Under the pieces are notes generated by a model. That model ran no database searches. It was not told the origin of the DNA and saw only the letters and a program-made list of their open reading frames with translations. Below, piece by piece: positions 18,970 through 27,805 of a DNA stretch of 64,000 nucleotides. Position 1 is the first letter of the stretch, and each line of letters starts with the position of its first letter. The translations under genes were made by a program, and so were the position numbers. This stretch comes from Syntrophaceae bacterium. Its GTDB lineage: Bacteria > Desulfobacterota > Syntrophia > Syntrophales > Smithellaceae. The DNA lies in NCBI GenBank assembly GCA_018056765.1, contig JAGPFA010000013.1, positions 1-64,000 of the forward strand, written 5' to 3'.

Positions 18970-19692
18970 CTAGTCTCCCTTGCGCGGGAAGATGAGTGTG
19001 CGGATCCAGTTCAGCAGTGAATTCTTTTCCCGCATGATTCTTTCTACCGCATCGAAATATTCGTCCATTTTGCGTGGATCGGACATCCACTGCGAGCGTG
19101 ACCGGATCGGCCGATCCGGATCAAGATACCTGATGACAGACGCCGGATTACCAACGGCCACGGCATTGGCGGGAATGTCCCTTGCCACCACCGCACCGGC
19201 TCCGATCACCGCGTTTTCACCAATCGTGACTCCCTTGCAAATCATGGCGCTGTCACCTATCCAGACGTTCGGGCCAATCACCACTTCCCGCGTCTTTCCG
19301 ATCGCGGCACTGCGGTCATACAGATCGTGCCAATCCGCGTCGCTGATTGATGCATTCTGCGCCAGCATGCAGTCGTCGCCGATAATGACGGCGGTGGCGG
19401 CCTGAATTCTGGTTCCCGGACACAAAAGACAATGGCGGCCGATTTCAATCGTTCCTGATTTCTCTCCCTCCACCCAGGACGTCAGACGGATACGCTTGTC
19501 CATGGTGGCAATCAGGGTCGTGTGATCGCCAAGCGATATCGGACCTCCGAAGATGTCAATGCCCCATGGCTTCATGAAAACCAGGTCCTTTCCAAAATAT
19601 TCGCATTGCGGAGCCAGAAAATGGTTCGCATACCATCTTTCAAACTTGTGGCTGAGCTTCTTTAGATAATAGGGACGATGATCCTTGCGCAC
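18970..19692 (-). CDS. left-handed beta-helix acyltransferase (LbetaH family)
   Basis: A 240-residue cytoplasmic transferase with hexapeptide repeats, for example IGDDCMLAQNASI, VVIGPNVWIGDSAMICKGVTIGENAVIGAGAVV and NAVAVGNPASVIR, typical of the maltose/galactoside O-acetyltransferase group. The probable catalytic His lies in DADWHDLYD (about 119-127). It probably acetylates a sugar or lipid-linked glycan. It lies 71 bases after the alpha/alpha-barrel gene and two bases before the radical SAM gene. Confidence 0.85.
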   Translation of the reverse strand: MRKDHRPYYLKKLSHKFERWYANHFLAPQCEYFGKDLVFMKPWGIDIFGGPISLGDHTTLIATMDKRIRLTSWVEGEKSGTIEIGRHCLLCPGTRIQAATAVIIGDDCMLAQNASISDADWHDLYDRSAAIGKTREVVIGPNVWIGDSAMICKGVTIGENAVIGAGAVVARDIPANAVAVGNPASVIRYLDPDRPIRSRSQWMSDPRKMDEYFDAVERIMREKNSLLNWIRTLIFPRKGD

Positions 19693-19763
19693 TCTTTTTC
19701 TCTTTTCAAAATGAATTGTAAGACCTTGTTTCAGACCTTATCCGGTACAGGGCGAACAACATC

Positions 19764-20804
19764 CTAAGGAAGGCGTCCGGCCTCGTCCCAGAAACGATGC
19801 TTGAACAAATCCGCGGCGGGCGTCATGTTGTTTATCGCGTCGCGGGCCAGCAGGACAGCCGCGGCCGTCCAGCCGGTTTTTTCCTCCGGCCAGATAACGC
19901 TGTCGGGAAATGTAACCCCCATCCAGTATGATCCGTCACAGTAATGCTTGTCGTCCAGCCAGCTCAATATTGTTTTGGCGCGGGTGTCGTCGCCGATCGC
20001 CGCAAGCGTAAGAATCAATTCCGAAGTTTCGGCCATGGTCACCCAGGGGCGATCGCTCACACAACGCACGCCCCAGTCGGGCACTACAAACTTATCCCAA
20101 AAGTGGTCGATACGCTCGTGTGCCGCCTCATTGGTCACGGCGCCGCACAAAACCGGGTAGTACCAATCCATGGAAAAACGGGATTTGATCATATTGAAAA
20201 GATCGGGGCGACTGCCAATACATACACCCAGCCTTTCTTTGGACTTTTGCCAACGGGGCCGTTTGATCCCGAGTATCCCGGCAATCTCCAGCGCACACTT
20301 GAGACTCATGTAAATTGAGCTGCAGCCGGTAAGAAGGGACATTTTATCCACCTGCCCCTCTTTGTTCCTTGCCCAGTAGACTTCTCCCTCCGGGGCCTGC
20401 AACTCCAGAGCAAACTGAATACCGCGCGCCACGGCAGGCCACATCATTTTCAGGAAGTCCATATCTCCGGTAATCAGATAATGGTGATAAACACCAACCG
20501 CAATGTAGGCGGCAAAGTTGGATTCTTTCGTGGAATTGATGATGTTGCCGTCTTTGGTTTCCGACCACCAGCTTCCGTCGGGAAGCTGTGTGGCGACAAG
20601 CCACTTGTAGGCACGCTCGGCCTGCTGAAAATAACCGGCGATGCTCAGTCCCATGGCGCTTTCTATATGATCCCACGGATCCGTCTTGCCTCCGTGCGAC
20701 CAGGGAATCTCGCCGTTTTCTTTTTGCAGACCTGCGATAAAACCGGCTATCCTGTCTGTCTGCGGCGGCTTTATCGCCTCGCTAACTGAAATGTTAACAT
20801 CCAT
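19764..20804 (-). CDS. alpha/alpha-barrel (prenyltransferase/GH-like) protein
   Basis: A 346-residue protein made of repeated helical pairs with Trp/Gly-rich turns: GEIPWSHGGKTDPWDHIE (about 31-48), QLPDGSWWSET (about 73-83), WDKFVVPDWGVRC and DGSYWMGVTFPD. This suggests a six-hairpin alpha/alpha toroid, as in prenyltransferase-like and GH15/GH88-like proteins. Database names such as 'prenyltransferase' reflect the fold only. There is no signal peptide, so it acts in the cytoplasm. It sits four bases downstream of the methyltransferase and belongs to the glycan-type operon. Confidence 0.65.
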   Translation of the reverse strand: MDVNISVSEAIKPPQTDRIAGFIAGLQKENGEIPWSHGGKTDPWDHIESAMGLSIAGYFQQAERAYKWLVATQLPDGSWWSETKDGNIINSTKESNFAAYIAVGVYHHYLITGDMDFLKMMWPAVARGIQFALELQAPEGEVYWARNKEGQVDKMSLLTGCSSIYMSLKCALEIAGILGIKRPRWQKSKERLGVCIGSRPDLFNMIKSRFSMDWYYPVLCGAVTNEAAHERIDHFWDKFVVPDWGVRCVSDRPWVTMAETSELILTLAAIGDDTRAKTILSWLDDKHYCDGSYWMGVTFPDSVIWPEEKTGWTAAAVLLARDAINNMTPAADLFKHRFWDEAGRLP

Positions 20805-20808
20805 AAGT

Positions 20809-21510
20809 TCACCCTTTTTTCAGATAAAACACGATACTTTTTCCGATAAGCGGATTGAGCACCGCCTCCAGCATCCGCACCGTTTTGGGCTTGGAAAACA
20901 GGTCCCAGACAAGAAACTTGTGATACATTCTGACAAAAATATTCTCTTCGTTTTTAATACCGACCAGGCATTTGATCCACCAGTAGGGAGCATGCAAGGC
21001 ATGCTTGTAATTGACTTTCCAGCAGTTCATACCCTGACTGGTCAGCATCTTCTGCAGTTTCTTTTTTTTGTAAATACGGATGTGACCACCTTCATCGCTT
21101 GAATAGTCCGACGAAATCATCCAGCAGACCCGCTCGGAAAAGTAGCGGGGAACGCTCACCACAAGGCTTCCTTTGGGCTTCAGAACACGCACCAGCTCCT
21201 TGACGGCCGCTTCATGCGCCGGTATATGCTCAAGCACTTCCGAACAGATGACCGAGTCAAAATGCTCATCGGGAAACGGCAGCCGGGTGATGTCCTGGCA
21301 CATTACCGAATAATCGGCGCACAAAACATCCGGCATTTCCTGCAATCCCTTAAGGGCTGCGCTGACATCTTTGGGATTGGCGTCAACTCCGACAATGCTG
21401 ATACCGGCAATTCCCGCCAGAGCGCGCAGATGCCTGCCGGTGCCGCATCCTGCGTCGAGCACACGAGAACCAGGCTTGAGATTCAGTTCATGAAAATCTA
21501 CTGTAACCAC
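20809..21510 (-). CDS. class I SAM-dependent methyltransferase
   Basis: About 233 residues. SAM-binding motif I is VLDAGCGTGRHL near the N-terminus, followed by GVDANP (motif II), LPFPDEHFDSVICSEVLEHI and LKPKGSLVVSVP. It resembles UbiE/Coq5-type and sugar O-methyltransferases. The GTG at 21510 is chosen because GGGAGG lies six bases upstream. A longer frame to 21585 would overlap the glycosyltransferase by about 100 bases. The chosen start still overlaps it by 23 bases, so translation is coupled. Confidence 0.85.
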   Translation of the reverse strand: MVTVDFHELNLKPGSRVLDAGCGTGRHLRALAGIAGISIVGVDANPKDVSAALKGLQEMPDVLCADYSVMCQDITRLPFPDEHFDSVICSEVLEHIPAHEAAVKELVRVLKPKGSLVVSVPRYFSERVCWMISSDYSSDEGGHIRIYKKKKLQKMLTSQGMNCWKVNYKHALHAPYWWIKCLVGIKNEENIFVRMYHKFLVWDLFSKPKTVRMLEAVLNPLIGKSIVFYLKKG

Positions 21511-22747
21511 GAATTGCCTCCCGATAGACATCAGCGACTTCGCGGGCTGCTTTTGCCCAGCTGAAGACGGAATTGACACGCTCAAGCCCTGCCTGAGCTA
21601 ATTTTTTGCGTTCCTCAGCGGAGTCGAGCAACCGTGTGATGGCCTGAGCCAGAGCTGTTGCATCAGCGGGCGGCACGACCAGACCGGCATCACCTACAAC
21701 CTCCGGAAGCGCTCCGCCTGAAGTGGAAATCAACGGCACACCACAGGCCATCGCCTCGGCGGCGGGAATTCCGAAACCTTCGTATAAGGACGGAACGACG
21801 GCGAGGGTGGATTTAGCGTAGTAGTCGGCAAATTCCTCATTTTCAATACGGCCTGTGAAACGGACAATGTCCCCCAGCTTCAGTTCTTTTACCAGATTTT
21901 CGATGATCCCGTCTTTTTTCGGCTGACCGATAACCGTCAGCGTCAGATGCCTCTCACGACGTACCCTGGCCACCGCCTCCAGCAGGAAATTCAGACCTTT
22001 TAAGGGGGTGTCTGCACTGTTGGTAACGATAAGAGAGTTCTCCGGTCGCGGGCCGTTTTGCTTGGGGTAGAAAAATTCGTTGTTGATCCCGTTGTGCACA
22101 ACGCGGAATTTGTTCTGGTCCAGACCAAACTCTTTGGCGATGTCTTTTTTCGTAAATTCGGAAACCGTAATAATGTGTGAAAACTGCCTGGCCACCTTAA
22201 GCTGCATCCTGATAAACGTATACCAGCGGTATACACGGAATTTCTGGCGGATGGTCTTAGCAACTTTATAATCTTCCTGGCGGTCAACGGTTATCGGGTG
22301 ATGTATTGTGACAATCGTCGGCATGACTTTACGCGCCAGCCTGCCGATACCGTAGGAAAGACATTGATTGTCATGAACAATGTCATACTCGTTTTTGTGT
22401 TTTTTCAGATAGCTGTAAACCCTTTCTCCGAAGGTGAAAGGCTCGGGAAAGCTCCCCGTGCAGACATTTAAAAACTCATACATATTAATCGGGTTCAACA
22501 GATCTCTTACTTTTTCCGGACGGAAGAGATGATCGGGGTGGTACAAATCCAGGCTGGGCATTTTAATCAGGCGGACATTTTCATCCAGATGCGGATAAGG
22601 GGGCCCGGAAATGACATCCACGCGATGTCCTTCATCAGCGAGCGCCTTGCTTAAATGCTTGATATAAACACCCTGTCCGCCACAGGTCGGATTCCCCCGA
22701 TAGGTCAGCAAACAGATGTTCATGGGTCTTTTTTCCAAATCAGTCAT
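21488..22747 (-). CDS. glycosyltransferase family 4
   Basis: A 419-residue GT-B glycosyltransferase. The N-terminal acceptor domain opens MNICLLTYRGNPTCGGQGVY. The C-terminal domain carries the GT4 donor-site signature PSLYEGFGIPAAEAMACGVPLISTSGGALPEVVG with the E-x7-E pair. It transfers a sugar from a nucleotide sugar; substrates are unknown. The ATG at 22747 overlaps the TAA of the PHP gene (TAATG), which supports this start over an internal ATG at 22723. Confidence 0.92.
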   Translation of the reverse strand: MTDLEKRPMNICLLTYRGNPTCGGQGVYIKHLSKALADEGHRVDVISGPPYPHLDENVRLIKMPSLDLYHPDHLFRPEKVRDLLNPINMYEFLNVCTGSFPEPFTFGERVYSYLKKHKNEYDIVHDNQCLSYGIGRLARKVMPTIVTIHHPITVDRQEDYKVAKTIRQKFRVYRWYTFIRMQLKVARQFSHIITVSEFTKKDIAKEFGLDQNKFRVVHNGINNEFFYPKQNGPRPENSLIVTNSADTPLKGLNFLLEAVARVRRERHLTLTVIGQPKKDGIIENLVKELKLGDIVRFTGRIENEEFADYYAKSTLAVVPSLYEGFGIPAAEAMACGVPLISTSGGALPEVVGDAGLVVPPADATALAQAITRLLDSAEERKKLAQAGLERVNSVFSWAKAAREVADVYREAIRGYSRFS

Positions 22748-23397
22748 TACACACCGGCTTTCTGTGCCAATTTTCCGGAATTTTCCAACATGGCGGCAAC
22801 CTCCATCTCCGACAAACCGGCGCCGCGTGCAATTTTATGCGCCATTTGCGGGCCGACGTAATCGGCAGGAGCATGGGCGTCATTGTTGAGAATGAGTGGC
22901 GCGCCATACTTTGTGGCCATTTTCGCCACATGACCGTTGGACAGGCTATGCCCTCTGCGGGTCGTTATTTCCAAAAAAACACCGTTTTGCGCCGCAAGCC
23001 TGGCTTCCTCGTCCGTGATCAATCCGGGATGGGCAAGAATATCAACATTAGCCTTAATGGCGGCCAGATTCGTGCCCGCAGGCACAGGCTCGGTGAGGGT
23101 TTCTCCGTGAACAATGATGATTTTCGCCCCCATCGCTCTTGCCTCCGCCGCCAGCGGCGCTATATCTGAAGGGTCAACATGCGTCAGCTCCAGCCCCGGC
23201 AGGACCTGTATCCTGCCCTTGCCTGTAATGGCTGCACATGCTCTGATGATTCGCGGCACAATGAAATCGAGATTCGAACAGTCTGCATGATCCGTGATGG
23301 CTATCGTCTTATATCCTGCGGCCAAAGCCCGCTGTGCGGACTCGGAAGGAATCAGTGCTCCGTCACTGAAAATTGAATGGGTATGCAGATCGATCAT
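22747..23397 (-). CDS. PHP-domain phosphoesterase
   Basis: A 216-residue polymerase-and-histidinol-phosphatase family protein. Metal-binding motifs are HTH at residues 4-6, ITDHAD (about 34-39), VHGET and the C-terminal NNDAHAP. It likely hydrolyses a phosphomonoester or acts as a metal-dependent phosphatase. As the first gene of the operon it may dephosphorylate a pathway intermediate. Its stop forms TAATG with the glycosyltransferase start. Confidence 0.85.
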   Translation of the reverse strand: MIDLHTHSIFSDGALIPSESAQRALAAGYKTIAITDHADCSNLDFIVPRIIRACAAITGKGRIQVLPGLELTHVDPSDIAPLAAEARAMGAKIIIVHGETLTEPVPAGTNLAAIKANVDILAHPGLITDEEARLAAQNGVFLEITTRRGHSLSNGHVAKMATKYGAPLILNNDAHAPADYVGPQMAHKIARGAGLSEMEVAAMLENSGKLAQKAGV

Positions 23398-23524
23398 TTA
23401 AATGCCTGTTTCCCCGTTTTTCAAGTCTTTACCGGGGCTTTTCAATCTGCAGTGTTCTAGCAAATTTATAACCGTCAGTCAATGAGGAACACAAAGGGAA
23501 AGGACTGGAAAAAGCAGGTCTTTT

Positions 23525-24460
23525 CTAGCCGGCCGGGTCAGTGCGGATTGGATACCGAGACGTTCTCAAATCCTTCCCCGAGGTCTCCAGCCATTTTTTT
23601 ATACGGTTGGCATCTCCGATACGGGTCAGTTTCCCCTGAGAATCAAGCAAAACGATAAACAGGGAACGTTCCGCAAGACGTGCCTGCATCACCAGGCAAC
23701 GGCCTGATTCGCCGATATAACCTGTTTTGGAAAGACCGATTTCCCATTCCGGATGTAGCAGCAGGCTGTTGGTGTTGCGAAACTCCAAAACACGTGTACC
23801 CGAATCAACCACCGCTTCGCGGCATGTGGAAAACTCCCGGATTAAGGGGTAACCGTAAGCAGCTTCCACCAGACGCACAAGATCCCGCGCCGATGAAACA
23901 TTGCCGCTGTACAATCCCGTCGTGTCCACAAAACGTGTTTTAAAAAGCCCCAGTGATCTGGCCTTGTCATTCATTGCCGCCACGCAGGCGGCCACGCCGC
24001 CCGGATAAACGCGCCCCAGCGCATGAGCACTGCGGTTGTCGGAGGCCATCAGAGAAACCAAAAGCAGATCCCCGCGGGTGAGCTGCGCGCCGACCGGCAG
24101 GCGGGAATAGCTGTGGCGGAAAGTATCGACATCGGCCGCTTCGATGGTGATAAGCTCATTTAAATCGCTTCCGGAGTCCAAAACAACCATGGCCGTCATC
24201 AGCTTGGTAATGGAGGCGATGGGCACAACGGCATGTGCTTTTTTCTGCAGCAGAAGCTCCCCGGTGCGCTGATCCTCTACAAGCGCCGCCGCGGAGCGGA
24301 TAACCACCCCTTTGGGAACACTGCCGGCATGAATGTTTCCCCTTAAGTTCTGGGTGGATGATTTTACCGGCTGACGCGCCGGCGCATTGATCGTCATGGA
24401 AATGAGCATCGCCAGACAAATCAAGATGCTCAATACAGCCCGATTGATTTTTGGAAGCAT
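23525..24460 (-). CDS. D-alanyl-D-alanine carboxypeptidase/endopeptidase, S11 family (PbpG-like)
   Basis: A 311-residue periplasmic penicillin-binding protein with an N-terminal signal/anchor segment. The S11 motifs are all present: SITKL (nucleophile Ser, SxxK), SDN in MASDNRSAH, and KTG in LSKTGYIG. It trims or cleaves peptidoglycan cross-links. The short C-terminal extension without a membrane-anchoring helix fits PBP7/PbpG-like enzymes. Single gene, with 127 bases separating it from the PHP gene. Confidence 0.9.
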   Translation of the reverse strand: MLPKINRAVLSILICLAMLISMTINAPARQPVKSSTQNLRGNIHAGSVPKGVVIRSAAALVEDQRTGELLLQKKAHAVVPIASITKLMTAMVVLDSGSDLNELITIEAADVDTFRHSYSRLPVGAQLTRGDLLLVSLMASDNRSAHALGRVYPGGVAACVAAMNDKARSLGLFKTRFVDTTGLYSGNVSSARDLVRLVEAAYGYPLIREFSTCREAVVDSGTRVLEFRNTNSLLLHPEWEIGLSKTGYIGESGRCLVMQARLAERSLFIVLLDSQGKLTRIGDANRIKKWLETSGKDLRTSRYPIRTDPAG

Positions 24461-25070
24461 GATTATCCCGTATATTATCTGACGATTTGAACCGGCAGGA
24501 TCAAAAATATCGTCATTAAGTTACGCTTATGAATACGCCCTGAGCTTCATCCTTATGACGCTGGACGCTCATCGCTGGTCATCCGCCGGGATGACGGCGG
24601 TCTTCTTTTTTACATACGGGTTATTATCTAATAGCATTTGGCGCTGCTTGTCAATAAAATGATTCACTTTTTTTCACCCATCCGTTACGGCAAAATGAAC
24701 TATTCAACTTCATTGAACAAAATCCCCGGCAATCGCCGCACCGTGAGCTACGAGATTTACATCGGAAACGTAGCATGCCGGGAATAATCTTTGTGACATC
24801 TCTCTCAGGAGGAGATGTTTCATTTTAAGAGACAAGATATGGACAAAAAACCGTAAAACAAAGTCACAGTTGTCACAGGCGGGGAAAAACGGCATTGGGG
24901 CGGCAAAATCCAAACTGTCTGTGGAGGATGGCGACCTTTGTGCGCGAAAAAAGACTGCCTCCGGTGAAGGAAGCTTTGTCAACTGCCCTGATTGGTGGCA
25001 GGGGGAGACAAAACTTCCATGTTCAATGAAAGGATTTAACTTTTTTCAGCAATAAACTGTGGACCAAACA
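24461..25070. other. gene-free gap with a small hairpin repeat
   Basis: About 610 bases with no convincing gene. Open frames at 24710-24982 (minus) and 24870-25055 (plus) lack a ribosome-binding site and any family resemblance. The only structured element noted is the GTCATCC/GGATGAC hairpin at 24578-24595. Confidence 0.5.
24578..24595. repeat. GTCATCC-GCCG-GGATGAC hairpin
   Basis: A perfect 7-bp palindrome (24578-24584 with 24589-24595) and four-base loop, of the kind often found in dispersed 'CGTCATCCCGGC' intergenic repeats. Only one copy is noted in this window. Confidence 0.45.
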
Positions 25071-25103
25071 AAAAAGCCGCCCACCCGGGTGGACAGCTTT
25101 TTT
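25071..25103 (-). terminator. intrinsic terminator of the HU gene
   Basis: On the minus strand an interrupted GC-rich stem centred on CCACCCGGGTGG (AGCTGTCCACCC against GGGTGGGCGGCT) is followed by a run of six T. It lies 15 bases beyond the HU stop codon. Confidence 0.75.
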
Positions 25104-25117
25104 GCTTAATAAGCCCT

Positions 25118-25387
25118 TTATTTCACCGCGTCCTTCAATCCTTTACCCGCCTTAAAAACAGGCACCTTTCTGGCAGCAATCTTAATCGCCTCGCCTGTCT
25201 GCGGATTTCTCCCTTTACGCGCTTTTCTTTTGGTCACGGAAAAAGAACCGAAACCCACAAGCGTAACACTGTCACCCTTTTTCAACGCCTTCTGGATAGC
25301 CGCAAAAACCGCACTGACCGCCGCGTCTGCTTCCTTCTTCGTGCTTGTTACTTTGGCAACCTCATCGACTAACTGTGCTCTGTTCAT
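25118..25387 (-). CDS. hup: HU/IHF-family DNA-binding protein
   Basis: An 89-residue nucleoid protein that bends and compacts DNA as a dimer. The complete family pattern is visible: MNRAQLVDEVAK helix, GFGSFSVTKRKARKGRNPQTGE with the DNA-inserting beta-arm and its RNP turn, and C-terminal PVFKAGKGLKDAV. The ATG at 25387 is chosen because the protein then has standard HU length and GAGG lies seven bases upstream. An in-frame extension to 25483 has no family similarity. Confidence 0.95.
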   Translation of the reverse strand: MNRAQLVDEVAKVTSTKKEADAAVSAVFAAIQKALKKGDSVTLVGFGSFSVTKRKARKGRNPQTGEAIKIAARKVPVFKAGKGLKDAVK

Positions 25388-25652
25388 TAGACACCTCTTT
25401 ATATGTTTTTTGGGAAACGGAGGCCGGATGCTATACTTTCCCGAAGAATAAATCCATCTTTTTTTTAAAATAATCGACAGCAAATTCTTCCTGCCTGCAT
25501 ATCCGGTGAATCAACCACCCCAGCGCGGGCATAACAATAAATACTCTGTTGTTTAGTACTTCTAATTAACTTCACCATTCTTCCCGGAATCAGCAAGTCA
25601 TCCCAAAGCAAATCTCCAGCCCGTGGAGTGGATCGCTATCAGATATGCCGAA

Positions 25653-26027
25653 TCAGGCGTTTTGTTTTCCGAACAAATGCCGCCTGATGGCGAAGAAATA
25701 GAAAACCAGATTTATTGCCACGACAAAGGCGCCCAGGATGTTTTGAATCTGATTGGTAAGGCCGGCGGGATAGATTACGGGAATAAGATAGCGGTCGACA
25801 AAGTCGCCGCTGTAGGCGCTTTCGCCCCCGAGTTGCCGCAGGTGGTTTTCCAGCGGGGTGAGCGGACAGATCCAGCCTGAAAATTCAATGAAGGCTCCCC
25901 AGAAGGCTGCCGGCAAATGTAAAAAGGCTACTTTCGGCCGGTACAGCACCACAAGACCGCCTGCCACCACGAAAGCGATAAACAAGAGGTGAATAACAAT
26001 CACCGCGTCTGCCAGCAGCGTATACAT
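25653..26027 (-). CDS. DUF2784 membrane protein
   Basis: A 124-residue inner-membrane protein with about four hydrophobic segments. The family pattern is ADAVIVIHLLFIAFVV at the N-terminus, FSGWICPLTPLENHLR (about 49-64) with conserved Cys and Asn-His, and a final helix ending in a basic tail (FAIRRHLFGK). Function unknown. Single gene. Confidence 0.8.
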   Translation of the reverse strand: MYTLLADAVIVIHLLFIAFVVAGGLVVLYRPKVAFLHLPAAFWGAFIEFSGWICPLTPLENHLRQLGGESAYSGDFVDRYLIPVIYPAGLTNQIQNILGAFVVAINLVFYFFAIRRHLFGKQNA

Positions 26028-26095
26028 GGTCGTTCACCCCCTATCCTCATTTGCCGCACCATTTGGCGGCCGGCGCTACAGCGGTATTTAAATAT

Positions 26096-26126
26096 AAAAA
26101 GGCCGGGAGAATATTTCCCGGCCCTC
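26096..26126 (-). terminator. intrinsic terminator of the beta-barrel gene
   Basis: GGCCGGGA and TCCCGGCC arms enclose an A/T-rich loop and are followed on the minus strand by TTTTTAT. It lies just after the stop of the outer-membrane protein gene. Confidence 0.85.
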
Positions 26127-26142
26127 TCAATGGCAGTTTTTA

Positions 26143-26793
26143 CTAAAATTTGAAGCTCAGACCCAGCTTAAAGGCGGACATATCAACCTGAATATCTGGT
26201 TTGACGTTATCTATCTCTTGTTCAGATCTGAAGAAATAATAGTAGTTGTATTCGGCGCGCAGCAAAAGATTATTCGTAATGGCAACCTCAAAACCGACAC
26301 CCGGTACCGCCCCGAAGTAAAAGCTGCTGTCCTTGTAATCGATGCCATATATTAAATCTTTTATCTTGTTTTCTCCTCCACCGTAGGCCCAGCCTACCGA
26401 GACAAACGGCATGAAGCGGTCAATGGCGTAGCCCAGTCGGAACTTTGTCGAACCCAGCCAATACAACCTGGATTCGCAATTAAATTCCGGATTGGGACAG
26501 AAAGATGAACCGTCGGCCTGTCCAAAATTCAGTTCCGTCTCCGCGCCAAGAACCAGGTTGATAGGCAACTGGTAGTTGTATCCCAGGAAGAATCCGCCCA
26601 TGCCTCCGTTCACATTGTGGTCGATACTGTTCCAGCTGGCTCCCATCTCCCAGTCGCTGTTTCCGGTGAGGTACATTCCCTGCCCTCCGGCATAAAACCC
26701 GGTCCAGCGATAGGCTTTACCCTGGGCCATAGCATTGGTTGAAAACAGCAACGACGCCATCACAACAACAACAACAAATAATATTTTCCTCAT
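26143..26793 (-). CDS. outer-membrane beta-barrel protein (OmpA/opacity-like)
   Basis: A 216-residue exported protein. The signal peptide MRKILFVVVVVMASLLFSTNAMA is followed by GFYAGGQGMY and alternating amphipathic strands typical of an eight-stranded barrel, ending in the outer-membrane C-terminal pattern FKLGLSFKF. There is no peptidoglycan-binding domain. The ATG at 26793 is chosen because the signal peptide starts there and AGGAGGG lies upstream. The longer frame adds a charged leader. Two Cys in FCPNPEFNCES may form a loop disulfide. Confidence 0.85.
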   Translation of the reverse strand: MRKILFVVVVVMASLLFSTNAMAQGKAYRWTGFYAGGQGMYLTGNSDWEMGASWNSIDHNVNGGMGGFFLGYNYQLPINLVLGAETELNFGQADGSSFCPNPEFNCESRLYWLGSTKFRLGYAIDRFMPFVSVGWAYGGGENKIKDLIYGIDYKDSSFYFGAVPGVGFEVAITNNLLLRAEYNYYYFFRSEQEIDNVKPDIQVDMSAFKLGLSFKF

Positions 26794-27003
26794 TTTTGGC
26801 CCTCCTTTTTTTCTATCTATATAGTCTGCCGACCGGGATTTCAATATATAAATCCCCTTTGGAGATCGGGCGAAAAAAGCGTCCTTTGGTGCAATATCCG
26901 TTATTTACGTTCTCCGGGCACAGCCGCCCCGCCAAAATCGTTTTTTTACATACGGCTGTTTTTATGTTACAAAATAGGGTCACTACCGTCTGAAAGGACC
27001 ATC

Positions 27004-27795
27004 ATGTTTGGCTGGTTCACAAAGGCAAGAAGGCTCAGACTGACGCAAAACCCCTTCCCCCCGGAATGGGACAAGATCATCCGCTCGAATGTCAGCTATG
27101 ATGCGCTGCTTGATGACGATGAACGCAGAAGACTCCGGGATATGGTGCGGATATTTATCTCGGAAAAAAACTGGGAGGGTTGTGGAGGTCTGGAATTGAC
27201 CGATGAAATACGCGTCACGATATCCGCCATGGCCTGTATACTGATTTTGAATGTCAAACACAATTTTTATAAAAATGTTGAAACCGTGATTGTCTATCCC
27301 ACAGAAGTGATCCCGCCCCAGCGCCGACCCGGTTTTTTTGAGGTGCCCCTGGAACCTCTGGATGTGCCGGAGCCACTTTCCGGCGAGGCCTTTCATCAGG
27401 GACCGCTGATCCTGGCCTGGGACGCAGTGCTCGAGGCTGTTGACTATCCCGACTCCGGCTACAATGTGGTCTATCATGAATTCGCGCACAAACTGGATAT
27501 GCAAGATGGCATCGCCGACGGCACACCGCCGCTGGCTGGACGCAATAAATACCTTGACTGGGTGAAAACTTTCTCCGACGAATATTTAAAGCTGCTGGCC
27601 GACGTAAAAAAAGGCAGACAAACCTTTCTTGATCCATATGGCGCCACCGATGAAGCAGAATTTTTCGCCGTGGCCACAGAGCATTTTTTCTGCCAGCCTG
27701 TCGGGATGAAAAATGTCATGCCCGAGCTGTACCGCGTGCTCAAAGATTTCTATCACCAGGACCCGGCCGTGCGTTTAATCAATAAAGCAAAATAA
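27004..27795 (+). CDS. mtfA: MtfA-like zinc peptidase
   Basis: A 263-residue cytoplasmic protein of the MtfA/DUF980 family, gluzincin-like aminopeptidases; E. coli MtfA interacts with the Mlc repressor. The zinc motif HEFAH is at residues 158-162 and the third-ligand region is DEAEFFAVATEHFF (about 218-231). Upstream family features include TISAMACILIL and PRRPG-like QRRPGFF. It leads a run of three plus-strand genes with short spacing. Whether an Mlc-like partner exists here is unknown. Confidence 0.9.
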   Translation: MFGWFTKARRLRLTQNPFPPEWDKIIRSNVSYDALLDDDERRRLRDMVRIFISEKNWEGCGGLELTDEIRVTISAMACILILNVKHNFYKNVETVIVYPTEVIPPQRRPGFFEVPLEPLDVPEPLSGEAFHQGPLILAWDAVLEAVDYPDSGYNVVYHEFAHKLDMQDGIADGTPPLAGRNKYLDWVKTFSDEYLKLLADVKKGRQTFLDPYGATDEAEFFAVATEHFFCQPVGMKNVMPELYRVLKDFYHQDPAVRLINKAK

Positions 27796-27805
27796 GGGAA
27801 ACAAC

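Noticed and set aside
24461..24540. Possible tRNA T-loop (GGTTCAAATC on the minus strand)
   Set aside because: The flanking bases do not form the 5-bp T-stem, and no acceptor or anticodon stem can be drawn.
24710..25055. Small open frames on both strands before the HU terminator
   Set aside because: No start context or family similarity, and they overlap each other on opposite strands.
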